Shown one piece after another: positions 34,312-42,128 of a stretch of DNA of 42,539 nt (its first letter is position 1; each line of letters begins with the position of its first letter). The position numbers and the translations under genes were made by a program. This DNA is from JBEATZ01 sp041178545. Its GTDB lineage: Bacteria; Planctomycetota; UBA1135; UBA2386. The notes below the pieces were generated by a model that was given only the letters and a program-made list of their open reading frames with translations, was not told the origin of the DNA and ran no database searches. The stretch lies in contig JBEGVB010000115.1 in NCBI GenBank assembly GCA_041178545.1, forward strand, positions 1 through 42,539, written 5' to 3'.

Positions 34312-35298
34312 ATGCGCGCACTGCTCCTCATCCTGACTGCATTCTTCCTGTCCGCCTTCGCGTCCGCCCAGGACGCCCCCAAGTACAAGGTGGTCCCCAC
34401 CTACCCGATGACGACGTGCATCGTCACCGGTGAGGAGCTCGATGCCGAGCCGCTGTCGTTCGAGGCCGGTGGCCGCACCTTCAAGGTGTGCTGCGAGAAG
34501 TGCCAGGCCAAGGTCGAGAAGGACCCGGCCCCGTTCGCGGCAAAGCTCGATGCCGCCATCGTCGCCGCCCAGCTGCCGCACTACCCGCTCGACGTGTGCG
34601 CCGTGGCCGGCAAGAAGCTCGGCTCGATGGGCGACCCGGTGAAGCTCGTGCTGAACGACACGCTCGTCCAGCTCTGCTGCGGCGGCTGCACCAAGAAGGC
34701 CATGGCCAACCCGGCCGCGATGGCCGCCAAGGTGATGGACGCCTCGTACGCGATGCAGCTCAAGGCCTACCCGACGACCAAGTGCGTGGTCTCCGGTGAG
34801 GAGCTCGGCGACAAGGTCACCGAGACGATGGTCGGCACCTGCCTGTTCCGCACCTGCTGCGCCAAGTGCGCCGCCAAGGTTGCCGCCGACCCGAAGAAGT
34901 ACATGGACAAGCTGTACCCGGCGCACGGCAAGGACGCCGCGGGTGCGAAGGAAGACAAGGGCTCGGCCCAGCCCGCAGCCGCCCCGGCTGCCAAGCCTGC
35001 CGAGAAGGGCAGCAAGGGCGGCGCGATGGCCGGCGACTGTGGCGACACCTGCATCGACGGTGCGACCGGCGCCTGCTGCGCAGCCGAAGGCAAGGCCGCT
35101 CCTGCCAAGGCGACCGGCGGCTCCTGCTGCGCCGACAAGGCCGCCCCTGCCAAGGCCGGTGCCAAGGCGACGGGTGGCTCCTGCTGCGCCGACAAGGCCG
35201 CTCCCGCCAAGGACGCCAAGGCCAGCGGCGAGTGCTGTGGCGACAAGGCCGCGCCTGCCGCCAAGCCGGCCCCCAAGGCCGAGCCCGTGAAGAGCTGA
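34312..35298 (+). CDS. Secreted cysteine-rich protein with three TRASH/YHS-like domains and a Cys-Cys repeat tail
   Basis: A 328-residue protein with a signal peptide ending near SAFASAQ. Three related domains of about 50 residues follow, each with an early Cys and a later Cys cluster: Cys36 with KVCCEKC (60-64), CAVAGKK with QLCCGGC, and CVVSGEE with RTCCAKC. This resembles metal-binding TRASH or YHS-type modules. From about residue 250 a low-complexity Ala/Lys/Pro tail carries repeated ATG-x-CC units (starts near 250, 266, 285 and 303). Heavy-metal binding or storage outside the cytoplasm is a reasonable inference. A paralogue without the Cys-Cys repeats follows immediately. Confidence 0.78.
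   Translation: MRALLLILTAFFLSAFASAQDAPKYKVVPTYPMTTCIVTGEELDAEPLSFEAGGRTFKVCCEKCQAKVEKDPAPFAAKLDAAIVAAQLPHYPLDVCAVAGKKLGSMGDPVKLVLNDTLVQLCCGGCTKKAMANPAAMAAKVMDASYAMQLKAYPTTKCVVSGEELGDKVTETMVGTCLFRTCCAKCAAKVAADPKKYMDKLYPAHGKDAAGAKEDKGSAQPAAAPAAKPAEKGSKGGAMAGDCGDTCIDGATGACCAAEGKAAPAKATGGSCCADKAAPAKAGAKATGGSCCADKAAPAKDAKASGECCGDKAAPAAKPAPKAEPVKS
35059..35265 (+). repeat. Imperfect in-frame repeats coding the Cys-Cys tail
   Basis: Four imperfect units encode variants of KATGGSCCADKAAPAK, with the two best copies starting at 35107 and 35164, exactly 57 bases (19 codons) apart. The units keep the reading frame and each keeps one Cys-Cys pair, which suggests protein-level selection after slippage-type expansion. 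Confidence 0.75.
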
Positions 35299-35321
35299 TC
35301 CCACCAGCTCCCACGACGACG

Positions 35322-35352
35322 CGAGCCGCGCAGGGGTGACCTGCGCGGCTCG
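35322..35352 (+). terminator. 13-bp hairpin after the first cysteine-rich gene
   Basis: Arms at 35322-35334 and 35340-35352 (CGAGCCGCGCAGG and its complement) enclose GGTGA. The sequence TTGTGTTT follows, the nearest thing to a T tract in this hairpin family. The hairpin at 36218-36250 after the paralogue has a related arm and flank. Confidence 0.7.
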
Positions 35353-35401
35353 TTGTGTTTCCGGCCCTGCTGTCCATGGGCAGGCGCGGGCTGCTCGACG
35401 G

Positions 35402-35457
35402 TACGCTTTCGTCAGCCCCCGGTCCGGCATGCGGCCCTCGGGGCACAACCAGCGGAG
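35402..35457 (+). promoter_or_regulatory. -10 candidate and Shine-Dalgarno of the second cysteine-rich gene
   Basis: TACGCT (35402-35407) lies after the hairpin, and GGAG (35454-35457) is 6 bases before the ATG at 35464. The bases just upstream of the ATG resemble those before the first copy, consistent with duplication of the gene with its leader. Confidence 0.35.
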
Positions 35458-35463
35458 CCCTTC

Positions 35464-36195
35464 ATGCGAGCACTGCTCCTCGCCGTCGCAGCGATCCTCC
35501 TGTCCGCCCTCGCGCCTGCGCAGGACGCCCCAAGGTACAAGGTGGTCCACAGCCACCCGATGACCACGTGCATCGTCACGGGTGAGGCGCTTGGTGCCGA
35601 TCCGCTGACCTTCGAGGCCGCGGGTCGCACGTTCCAGGTGTGCAGCGAGAAGTGCCGGGCCAAGGTCGAGAAGGACGTCGAGACGTTCTCCAAGAAGGTG
35701 CTGTACGCCAGGCGACTGGATGCTGCAGTGGTTGCGGCGCAGGAGTCCAGCTACCCGCTCGACGTCTGCACGGTGTCCGGCAAGAAGCTCGGCTCGGCGG
35801 GCAACGTGGTGAAGGTCGTGCTGGACGAGACGCTGGTGAAGCTCTGCTGCTCGAGGTGCGTGGTCGTGGCCATGGACAACCCCGAGGTGCATGCCCGCAA
35901 GGTGTTGGATGCCGCCTACGCGCTGCAGCTCAAGGCCTACCCCACGACCAAGTGCGTCGTGTCCGGTGAGGAACTGGGCGACCAGGCCGTGGACACGATG
36001 GTGGGTGCCCGGCTGGTCCGCACCTGCTGTGACAAGTGCGCTGCCAAGGTTGCCGCCGCCCCGAAGCAGTACGTGGACCGGCTGCAGCCAGCCCAAGGCA
36101 AGGAAGCACCGGGCGGTGGCCGGGACCAGGGCGCAGGCCCGCCCGCAGCGCCTGCCGCCAAGCCGGCCCCCAAGGCCGAGCCCGTGAAGGGCTGA
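35464..36195 (+). CDS. Secreted TRASH/YHS-like cysteine protein, tandem paralogue
   Basis: A 243-residue protein closely similar to the preceding gene product. It has the same signal peptide type (LLLAVAAILLSALAPAQ) and the same three domains (CIVTGEA with QVCSEKC, CTVSGKK with KLCCSRC, CVVSGEE with RTCCDKC). It also has the same final residues (AAKPAPKAEPVK). It lacks the Cys-Cys repeat tail; the space is a short Pro/Ala/Gly linker. In the first domain one Cys of the pair is Ser, and in the second KVCC-type spacing is kept. Tandem duplication with divergence is clear. The -10 candidate and the hairpin before it suggest it can be expressed separately. Confidence 0.78.
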   Translation: MRALLLAVAAILLSALAPAQDAPRYKVVHSHPMTTCIVTGEALGADPLTFEAAGRTFQVCSEKCRAKVEKDVETFSKKVLYARRLDAAVVAAQESSYPLDVCTVSGKKLGSAGNVVKVVLDETLVKLCCSRCVVVAMDNPEVHARKVLDAAYALQLKAYPTTKCVVSGEELGDQAVDTMVGARLVRTCCDKCAAKVAAAPKQYVDRLQPAQGKEAPGGGRDQGAGPPAAPAAKPAPKAEPVKG

Positions 36196-36217
36196 GCACA
36201 CCAGCTCCCGCGACGAC

Positions 36218-36250
36218 GCGAGCCGCGCAAGGGTGGCCCGCGCGGCTCGC
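36218..36250. terminator. 11-bp hairpin between convergent genes
   Basis: GCGAGCCGCGC at 36218-36228 pairs with 36240-36250 across an 11-base loop. It lies between the second cysteine-rich gene (plus) and the TIM-barrel gene (minus) and could serve both. No T tract is present on either side. Confidence 0.6.
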
Positions 36251-36287
36251 CATGTTGCCTGCCGGGGTTGTCCGGACCCCAGCCCGC

Positions 36288-37199
36288 TCAGGCCGGGTTC
36301 ACGTGGCGGTAGGCGTCGATGAGCTTCCGTTCCCCTTCCTTGCCGCCGAACTTGTTGCCGTGCTCCATGCCGATGATGCCGGTGAAGCCCTTGTCGCGGA
36401 TGTGGCGGAACACGTTGCGGTAGTGGATCTCGCCGGTCTCGGGCTCGCAGCGGCCGGGGTTGTCCCCCGACTGGAAGTACGCGATCTCGCTCCACGCACG
36501 GTCCATGTTGGGGATGAGGTTCCCCTCGGTGATCTGCTGGTGGTACAGGTCGTCGAGGATCTTGCAGTGGGGCGAGCCCACGGCGCGGCAGATCTGGTAG
36601 CCCTGCGGGACCTTGGTGAGGAAGAGCTCGGGGTGGTCGCGGAAGTTCAGCGGCTCCATCACCATGGTGAGCCCTGCCGGGCCGACGATGTCGCAGCAGC
36701 GCTTGAGGAGTTCCACGGCGTTGGCGGTCTGGTAGCCCATGTCCTGCCGGTGGTCGACGGTGCCGGGCACCACGGTGCACCACTTGGCGTTCACACGCTT
36801 GGCGATCTCCACGGCCTTCTTCATGTCGGCGAGCACGCGGTCCACGTGCTCCTGCTTGCCCGACGCAAAGGTCGGGGCGCCGAAGTCGCCGTGCGCGACG
36901 AACACGCCCATCTCGATGCCGAGCTGGGACATCTTCTTCGCGAGCCGCTCCTGGTCCTCGACGGACCGGCCGCCCATGCCGTTGTCCTCCCACGCGCGGA
37001 AGCCCTCGTCGTGGGCGAACTGCAGCTGGTCCACGTCGTCCTTTGCGTGGTGGCGGAACATCCCGAAGTGGGGGGCGAACTTGAGGGCGAACGGTTCGGC
37101 GCCGCGGGCGGGCGCGGGACGGCCGGCTGCGGCGGCAGCAGGGACCATGGATGCGGTGATGCCGGCGGCGCCGGCGACGAGGAACTCGCGACGAAGCAT
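36288..37199 (-). CDS. Tat-exported hydroxypyruvate isomerase-like TIM-barrel protein
   Basis: A 303-residue protein with a twin-arginine signal (MLRREFLVAGAAG, about 1-25). The mature part is a xylose-isomerase-type TIM barrel with FGMFRHHAKDDVDQLQFAHDEGF, GYQTANAVELLKRCCDIVGP, the conserved MEPLNFRDHPELFL, and GIIGMEHGNK near the C-terminus. The Glu in MEPLN and the Glu in GMEHG fit the metal-site pair of the Hyi family. Planctomycetes encode many exported members, probably for sugar conversion in the periplasm; the substrate is unknown. The start is fixed by AAGGAGG 5 bases upstream. It is divergent from the SUMF1-type gene. Confidence 0.85.
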   Translation of the reverse strand: MLRREFLVAGAAGITASMVPAAAAAGRPAPARGAEPFALKFAPHFGMFRHHAKDDVDQLQFAHDEGFRAWEDNGMGGRSVEDQERLAKKMSQLGIEMGVFVAHGDFGAPTFASGKQEHVDRVLADMKKAVEIAKRVNAKWCTVVPGTVDHRQDMGYQTANAVELLKRCCDIVGPAGLTMVMEPLNFRDHPELFLTKVPQGYQICRAVGSPHCKILDDLYHQQITEGNLIPNMDRAWSEIAYFQSGDNPGRCEPETGEIHYRNVFRHIRDKGFTGIIGMEHGNKFGGKEGERKLIDAYRHVNPA

Positions 37200-37204
37200 G
37201 GGAG

Positions 37205-37225
37205 CCTCCTTTTCGTCGCACGATA
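37205..37225 (-). promoter_or_regulatory. -10 candidate and strong Shine-Dalgarno of the TIM-barrel gene
   Basis: On the minus strand TATCGT reads 37225 down to 37220, and AAGGAGG reads 37211 down to 37205, 5 bases before the ATG at 37199. A short leader with a strong ribosome site is implied. Confidence 0.45.
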
Positions 37226-37272
37226 GGCGTCTGCAGCGTGCGGCGCACCCATCTGCTTCCTGTGACAGGTAC

Positions 37273-37300
37273 TGGTCAAGCGCACGAGTCCACCTACACT
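37273..37300 (+). promoter_or_regulatory. Candidate promoter of the SUMF1-type gene
   Basis: TGGTCA (37273-37278) and TACACT (37295-37300) are 16 bases apart. The ATG at 37311 is 10 bases past the -10 candidate, and no Shine-Dalgarno site is visible. Confidence 0.4.
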
Positions 37301-37310
37301 GCGACGCCGC

Positions 37311-38420
37311 ATGCATGCTCGCTCGTCGATGCTGGTCCTGCTGGCGCTCACTTCGTGCTCGGGAGGTGAGGAAAAGGGACCTCAGGCACCGGTGCAGCAG
37401 CCAGCGCAGCCGACACAGTCGGCGCAGCCAGCGGTGAATCCGTCCGCAGGCGGTGTTGCCACGGACGAGTTCGTCCCCGTGAAGCTGCCGGCTGCCGAGG
37501 CGGCGGCCAAGCCCGCTGCGCCCGCGATGGAGCCCTACGACCAGGAGCTTCCCGGCGGCAGGGCGGCCATCGCCATGGTGCCCGTGCCCGGCGGCAGGTT
37601 CCGCATGGGCAGCCCGGCAGGCGAGTCAGGACGCGCCGACAACGAGGGGCCGCAGGTGGAGGTCGAGGTCGGTCCGTTCTGGATGGGCCGCGTCGAGATC
37701 ACCTGGGAGCAGTACGACGCCTGGAACACGGACGAAGAACTGCCGCAGGCCAAGAAGCCCGATGGCATGAGCCGCCCCACACCGCCCTACACCGACATGA
37801 CCTTCGGCATGGGGCGCGACGGGTACCCGGCCATCTGCATGACGCAGGAAGCCGCGCGCGAGTACTGCGCCTGGCTGTCGCGCAAGACCGGCCGCTTCCA
37901 CCGCCTGCCCACGGAGGCCGAGTGGGAATACGCATGCCGTGCCGGGTCCACGACCGCTTGGTCCTTCGGCGACGACCCTGCTGCGCTCGGTGACCACGCC
38001 GTCTACGCGGCCAACAACGGCAATACCTACCAGAAGGGCGGACAGAAGAAGCCCAATGCCTTCGGGCTGTTCGACATGCACGGCAACGTGGCCGAGTGGT
38101 GCGTCGACGAGCTGGTTGCCGACTGGTACGGCGCCACGGGCGGCACTTCCCCGCGCACCGACCCGGTGGCGCACCCGCGCCGTACCGACGGCAAGCCGCT
38201 GCGCTACCCGCACGTGGTCCGCGGCGGCTCGTGGCAGGACGAGCCTGCAATGCTGCGCTCCGCCGCCCGCCGCGGCAGCGAGCCCGCGTGGAAGCAGCGC
38301 GACCCGCAGATCCCCAAGAGCTGGTGGTACTTCACGGATGCACCCTTCGTGGGCTTCCGCGTGGTGCGCCCGCTGCAGGAGCCGAGCGCCGAGGAGCGCG
38401 CCCGGTTCGAGAACCCCTGA
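37311..38420 (+). CDS. SUMF1/formylglycine-generating-enzyme-like lipoprotein
   Basis: A 369-residue protein with a lipoprotein signal (LALTSC, Cys about 16), a Gln/Pro/Ala linker to about residue 75, then a FGE-sulfatase domain to about 355. Signatures are MVPVPGGRFRMGSP, FWMGRVEITWEQYDAW, RLPTEAEWEYACRAG, NAFGLFDMHGNVAEW and HVVRGGSWQDEP. The copper-binding cysteines of true formylglycine-generating enzymes, which follow the GGS motif, are absent (GGSWQDEPAMLRSA). It is therefore probably not a sulfatase-activating enzyme but one of the many binding or unknown SUMF1-type proteins. It is probably co-transcribed with the oxidoreductase 34 bases downstream. The start could also be the ATG at 37329. 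Confidence 0.85.
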   Translation: MHARSSMLVLLALTSCSGGEEKGPQAPVQQPAQPTQSAQPAVNPSAGGVATDEFVPVKLPAAEAAAKPAAPAMEPYDQELPGGRAAIAMVPVPGGRFRMGSPAGESGRADNEGPQVEVEVGPFWMGRVEITWEQYDAWNTDEELPQAKKPDGMSRPTPPYTDMTFGMGRDGYPAICMTQEAAREYCAWLSRKTGRFHRLPTEAEWEYACRAGSTTAWSFGDDPAALGDHAVYAANNGNTYQKGGQKKPNAFGLFDMHGNVAEWCVDELVADWYGATGGTSPRTDPVAHPRRTDGKPLRYPHVVRGGSWQDEPAMLRSAARRGSEPAWKQRDPQIPKSWWYFTDAPFVGFRVVRPLQEPSAEERARFENP

Positions 38421-38454
38421 GACCACATTCCCCGCCAACCAAGAGGTGCAGAGC

Positions 38455-39723
38455 ATGAAGCCCGTCTCCCGTCGCAGTTTCCTGAAGGCCAGCTCGGTGG
38501 CCGCCGGCGCGTCCGTGTTGCCCTCGGCACCGTTCGTGCACGTCGGCGGACCCGAGGAGATCAAGGTGGGCGTGATCGGTGCAGGCGGTCGCGGCACCGG
38601 TGCCGTGTCCCAGGCGCTGAGCACCAAGGGACCGGTCAAGCTGTGGGCCGCCGGCGACATGTTCGGCGACCGCCTCGAGGGTGCGATCGGCGGCCTCGCC
38701 GAGAACGAGGGTCTCAAGTCCAAGATCGACCTCGCGGACTCGCGCAAGTTCACCGGCGTCGACGCCTGGAAGGGCGTGCTCGACTCGGGCGTGGACGTGG
38801 TCGTGCTGGCGACCCCGCCGCACTTCCGTCCCCACCACTTCGAGCAGGCCATCGAGGCCGGCAAGCACGTGTTCTGCGAGAAGCCGATTGCCGTGGACTC
38901 GCCGGGCGTACGCCAGTTCCTCGCAGCGGCACGGAAGGCCGACGAGAAGAAGCTGAGCGTGGTGAGCGGACTGCAGCGCCACCACCAGAACGGTTACCTC
39001 GCCACGATGGAGAAGGTGCACGACGGCGCACTGGGCAGGATCCTGTTCGCCCGCTGCGCGTGGAACATGGGCGGGTTGTGGATGCACCGTCGCAAGCCCG
39101 AGTGGAGCGACATGGAGTGGCAGTTGCGCAACTGGCTGTACTTCACCTGGCTCTCCGGTGACCACATCGTCGAGCAGCACGTCCACAACCTCGACGTGAT
39201 CAACTGGGCGATGCAGGCGCACCCGATCCGCGCCCGCGGCATGGGCGGTCGCCAGGTGCGCACCGATCCCGCCTACGGCCACATCTTCGACCACCATGCC
39301 GTGCAGTACGAGTACGAGAACGGGGCCTGGCTGTTCAGCGAGTGCCGCCAGATCGACGGCTGCGCCAACGACGTGAGCGAGCACCTGTACGGCACCGACG
39401 GCGAGGCGCACTTCGGCGACTACACGATCACCGGCAAGAACGCGTGGAAGTACGACGGCCCGAACAACGACCCGTACCAGTCGGAGCACGATGCGATGTT
39501 CGCATCGATCCGCTCGGGCACGCCGATCAACGCCGGCTACTACGTGGCCGAGAGCACGCTCACCGCGATCATGGGCCGCATGGCCACCTACGGCGGCAAG
39601 GTCGTCACCTGGGACGAGGCCATGAACAGCGACGAGCGCTGGGGCCCGACCAGCTACGAGTTCGGCCCGCTGCCCGTGGATCCGGTGCCGATGCCGGGCA
39701 AGCCGCGCGCGAAGAAGGTCTGA
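38455..39723 (+). CDS. Tat-exported Gfo/Idh/MocA-family oxidoreductase
   Basis: A 422-residue protein with a Tat signal (SRRSFLKASSVAAG). A Rossmann NAD(P)-binding fold follows (VGVIGAGGRGTGAV, about 38-51), then the conserved HVFCEKPIAVD with the catalytic Lys, and the C-terminal beta-sheet domain with LSGDHIVEQHVHNLDVINW. Such proteins use tightly bound NAD to oxidise or epimerise sugars and are abundant in Planctomycetota. The ATG at 38455 is preceded by AAGAGG. It probably acts with the exported TIM-barrel protein and the SUMF1-type lipoprotein on an extracellular sugar, which is inference from context. Confidence 0.9.
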   Translation: MKPVSRRSFLKASSVAAGASVLPSAPFVHVGGPEEIKVGVIGAGGRGTGAVSQALSTKGPVKLWAAGDMFGDRLEGAIGGLAENEGLKSKIDLADSRKFTGVDAWKGVLDSGVDVVVLATPPHFRPHHFEQAIEAGKHVFCEKPIAVDSPGVRQFLAAARKADEKKLSVVSGLQRHHQNGYLATMEKVHDGALGRILFARCAWNMGGLWMHRRKPEWSDMEWQLRNWLYFTWLSGDHIVEQHVHNLDVINWAMQAHPIRARGMGGRQVRTDPAYGHIFDHHAVQYEYENGAWLFSECRQIDGCANDVSEHLYGTDGEAHFGDYTITGKNAWKYDGPNNDPYQSEHDAMFASIRSGTPINAGYYVAESTLTAIMGRMATYGGKVVTWDEAMNSDERWGPTSYEFGPLPVDPVPMPGKPRAKKV

Positions 39724-39739
39724 GCCGCGCCGCGGCTCA
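39721..39739. terminator. Inverted repeat containing both stop codons of convergent genes
   Basis: TGAGCCGCG at 39721-39729 and its complement at 39731-39739 enclose one base. The TGA of the oxidoreductase gene forms one end, and the stop of the minus-strand M28 gene (39737-39739) forms the other. It may act as a bidirectional 3'-end signal. Confidence 0.5.
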
Positions 39740-41368
39740 GCGGAACTTCTCGAACTCGTCGCCAGGCGTCCAACGGGGCGCCTGGTCGCGGTTGGCGGTG
39801 GCGACGAGGCACGCGAGGATCAGCCTCGTGTCGGCGGCCGCGCTCGCGAAGTTCCACCACGGCGCCAGTTCGTCGCTCGGCTGGTGGTAGTGGATCGTGG
39901 TGAAGGACGCCTTCATGCGCTTGCGGTCCTCGGGCCGGTCGAGGAACGAGCTGCCTGCCTTGAAGTAGGCGGCAGGCACGCCGATGCGCGCGAACGGGAA
40001 GTGGTCCGAGCGGTAGAAGACGCCCGCGTCCGGGCTGGAGTCCGGGGTGAGGCGTCGACCGAAGTCGCTCGCCACGCCCTCGGCCACGGCGGTGAGGTCG
40101 CTCTTGCCGTGGCCCACGAACTCGATGTCCTCGGTGGCGCCCCACACGTTGAGGCCGTCGACGTTGAAGTTGGCCACGATCTGCTGCTGCGGAACCGTCG
40201 GGTGGCGCGTGTACCAGCTGGAGCCCAGCAGGCCCGACTCCTCCGCAGTGACCGCGGCAAACAGCAGCGAGCGGCGCGGCCTGGGCATGTCCTTGAGGGC
40301 GCGCGCCATGGCGAGCATGCCAGCGATGCCCGAGGCGTTGTCGACCGCGCCGTTGTGGATGCGGTCGCCGTTGCGGCCCGTGCCGATGCCCAGGTGGTCG
40401 AAGTGGGAGGTGATGACCACCACTTCCTTCGCCAGTGCAGGATCGCTGCCGGGCAGCATGCCCAGCACGTTGGCGGACTGCAGTTCGCGCACGGTGTTGC
40501 GCGTCCGCAGCGAGACCTTCACGCCCAGCGGCACCGGCTTGAAGTCGCGGCTCTCGGCGCTTGTGCGCAACGCTGCGAGGTCGTGGCCACCCAGCTTGCA
40601 CAGCCGCGAGCCGGCTTCCTCGGTGACCCACGAACGGATTGCCAGCGTCGGGGCATCGGGCGCGAACGGCAGCCAGAAGTTCTCGCGGCCGTGGTTCGAC
40701 TGCACCACCTGCCATGGGTACGCAGCCGACTCGTTGGTGTGCAGGATGATCGCACCCACGGCGCCGCGGCGCGCGGCCTCCTCGTACTTGTAGGTCCAGC
40801 GGCCGTAGTAGAGGCGTGCCTTGCCGCCGAACAGGTTGGGGTCGGAGGCAGGGTCGCTGTTCATCACCAGCAGGACCTTGCCCTTGAGGTCCATGCCCTT
40901 GAAGTCGTCCCACTGCTGCTCGGGTGCGTCGATGCCGTAGCCGACGAACACCACCTCGGCCTCGTCGAACGAGGTCTCGGCTGCGGGCCGCGCGGCCACG
41001 GCCGTGAAGTCCGTGACCGGCTCGAACGCGAGCGTCTCGGTGCCGTTGGTTGCGCGCAGCGGTTCGGTCACCTCGGCCGTGAGCCCGAGGATCGGCACTG
41101 GTTGTTCCCAGCTGCCCTCGGGCCCACCGGGCTGCAGGCCCGCGGCCTCGAGTTGCGTGCGGATGTAGAGGCGCGCCAGCGCGTCGCCACGGGTTGCCAC
41201 GCCACGGCCCTCCAGCAGGTCGTCGGCGAGGAAACGCACGTGCGACTCGATCCACGCCGGCGGGATCTCGGGCGTGTCGTGGTCCGCGGCGTGGTGCCGG
41301 TGGTGGTGGTCGTGGTGCGCCGAGGAGGCGGCGCAGGATGCGAGCAGCAGCAGGGGCAGGACGCGCAT
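39737..41368 (-). CDS. M28-family zinc aminopeptidase lipoprotein
   Basis: A 543-residue protein with a lipoprotein signal (LLLLASC, Cys12), then a His-rich segment (residues 18-31, HHDHHHRHH), an N-terminal part, a protease-associated insert (about 120-270, with AAARRGAVGAIILHTN read as a PA domain) and the M28 catalytic domain. Zinc ligands are visible in order: His in TSHFDHLG, Asp in GAVDNASG, Glu-Glu in TAEESGLLG, Asp in FNVDGLN and His in HYHQPSDE. It probably trims peptides outside the inner membrane. The His-rich stretch may help gather zinc. It is downstream of pepE on the same strand, with a 41-base gap. Confidence 0.92.
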   Translation of the reverse strand: MRVLPLLLLASCAASSAHHDHHHRHHAADHDTPEIPPAWIESHVRFLADDLLEGRGVATRGDALARLYIRTQLEAAGLQPGGPEGSWEQPVPILGLTAEVTEPLRATNGTETLAFEPVTDFTAVAARPAAETSFDEAEVVFVGYGIDAPEQQWDDFKGMDLKGKVLLVMNSDPASDPNLFGGKARLYYGRWTYKYEEAARRGAVGAIILHTNESAAYPWQVVQSNHGRENFWLPFAPDAPTLAIRSWVTEEAGSRLCKLGGHDLAALRTSAESRDFKPVPLGVKVSLRTRNTVRELQSANVLGMLPGSDPALAKEVVVITSHFDHLGIGTGRNGDRIHNGAVDNASGIAGMLAMARALKDMPRPRRSLLFAAVTAEESGLLGSSWYTRHPTVPQQQIVANFNVDGLNVWGATEDIEFVGHGKSDLTAVAEGVASDFGRRLTPDSSPDAGVFYRSDHFPFARIGVPAAYFKAGSSFLDRPEDRKRMKASFTTIHYHQPSDELAPWWNFASAAADTRLILACLVATANRDQAPRWTPGDEFEKFR

Positions 41369-41409
41369 GACGGACAGTGGACGCCGCGCAGCCCCAGCCT
41401 GCAAGGCGA

Positions 41410-42114
41410 TCAGCCCAGCAGGAACGAGAGGTCGTCGCCCGCCACGTGTTCCACAGCGCCCTGTTGCCTCCGGAACAGGCGTGCCCCGGTGGTGCCGCGC
41501 AGCGTGCAACGCGCGCCCTCGACCTCGAGCCATGCGCCCTCGCGCAGGCCGAGCACGGGCGTGGCGTCCTCCTCGTGGAACTGGCGGATGCGTTCCTCGC
41601 GCGTCTCGCCCATGTGGGTCGAGGCCGGGTCCGGGTCGAGGTAGTGCGGGTTGACCTGGAACGGCACCAAGCCGAGCGCCGTAAGCGTTGGCGGCATGAC
41701 GATGGGCATGTCGTTGGTGGTGCGGATCGAGCGCGTGGCCACGTTGGTGCCCGCCGAGCTGCCCACGTAGGGCATGCCGTCCAGCGCCCGCGCGGCAATG
41801 GCGGCTGCTGTGCCGCTTCGGTGCAGCCGGTCCAGCAGGCGGAACGTGTTGCCGCCGCCCACGAACACCGCCTGCGCGCTGCCAACGGCGGCAAGCAGGT
41901 TGGGCGCCGTGTGCAGCGACTCCAGCCGGATGCCGAGCGCGGCGAACGCGGGCGCTGCCTTGGCGGCATAGGCATCGTGGTCCGCGAGCGCCCACGGCAC
42001 GAAGAGGATGCGCTGCACGCCGGCAAGGTGCGCGCGCAGGGCATCCATCACGTGCTCCAGGTAGGAGCGGCCGTGCATGGTGGAGTTGGAGACGAGCAGG
42101 AGGCGGCGCGACAT
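41410..42114 (-). CDS. pepE: Peptidase E (alpha-aspartyl dipeptidase, S51)
   Basis: A 234-residue cytoplasmic serine peptidase that splits Asp-Xaa dipeptides. The N-terminus MSRRLLLVSNSTMHG, the segment AVFVGGGNTFRLLDRL, the nucleophile loop VGSSAGTNVA (Ser120, the same number as in E. coli PepE) and FQVNPHYLDP with the conserved His are all characteristic. The length is close to the E. coli enzyme. The start at 42114 follows TAACCT by 8 bases on the minus strand. The open frame continues upstream into the repeat array, but that part is Ser/Pro/Arg low-complexity sequence and is not part of the gene. Confidence 0.93.
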   Translation of the reverse strand: MSRRLLLVSNSTMHGRSYLEHVMDALRAHLAGVQRILFVPWALADHDAYAAKAAPAFAALGIRLESLHTAPNLLAAVGSAQAVFVGGGNTFRLLDRLHRSGTAAAIAARALDGMPYVGSSAGTNVATRSIRTTNDMPIVMPPTLTALGLVPFQVNPHYLDPDPASTHMGETREERIRQFHEEDATPVLGLREGAWLEVEGARCTLRGTTGARLFRRQQGAVEHVAGDDLSFLLG

Positions 42115-42122
42115 GGGTGGGG

Positions 42123-42128
42123 AGGTTA
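42123..42128 (-). promoter_or_regulatory. TANNNT -10 candidate of pepE
   Basis: On the minus strand TAACCT reads 42128 down to 42123, 8 bases before the ATG at 42114. The tandem repeat array begins directly upstream, and T-poor sequence there offers no clear -35. Confidence 0.4.

Noticed and set aside
34147..37248. Minus-strand open frame of about 1033 codons with Gly/Leu-rich repeats
   Set aside because: The repeats are the antisense reading of the cysteine-rich tandem genes. The plus-strand genes have signal peptides, ribosome sites and conserved Cys patterns.
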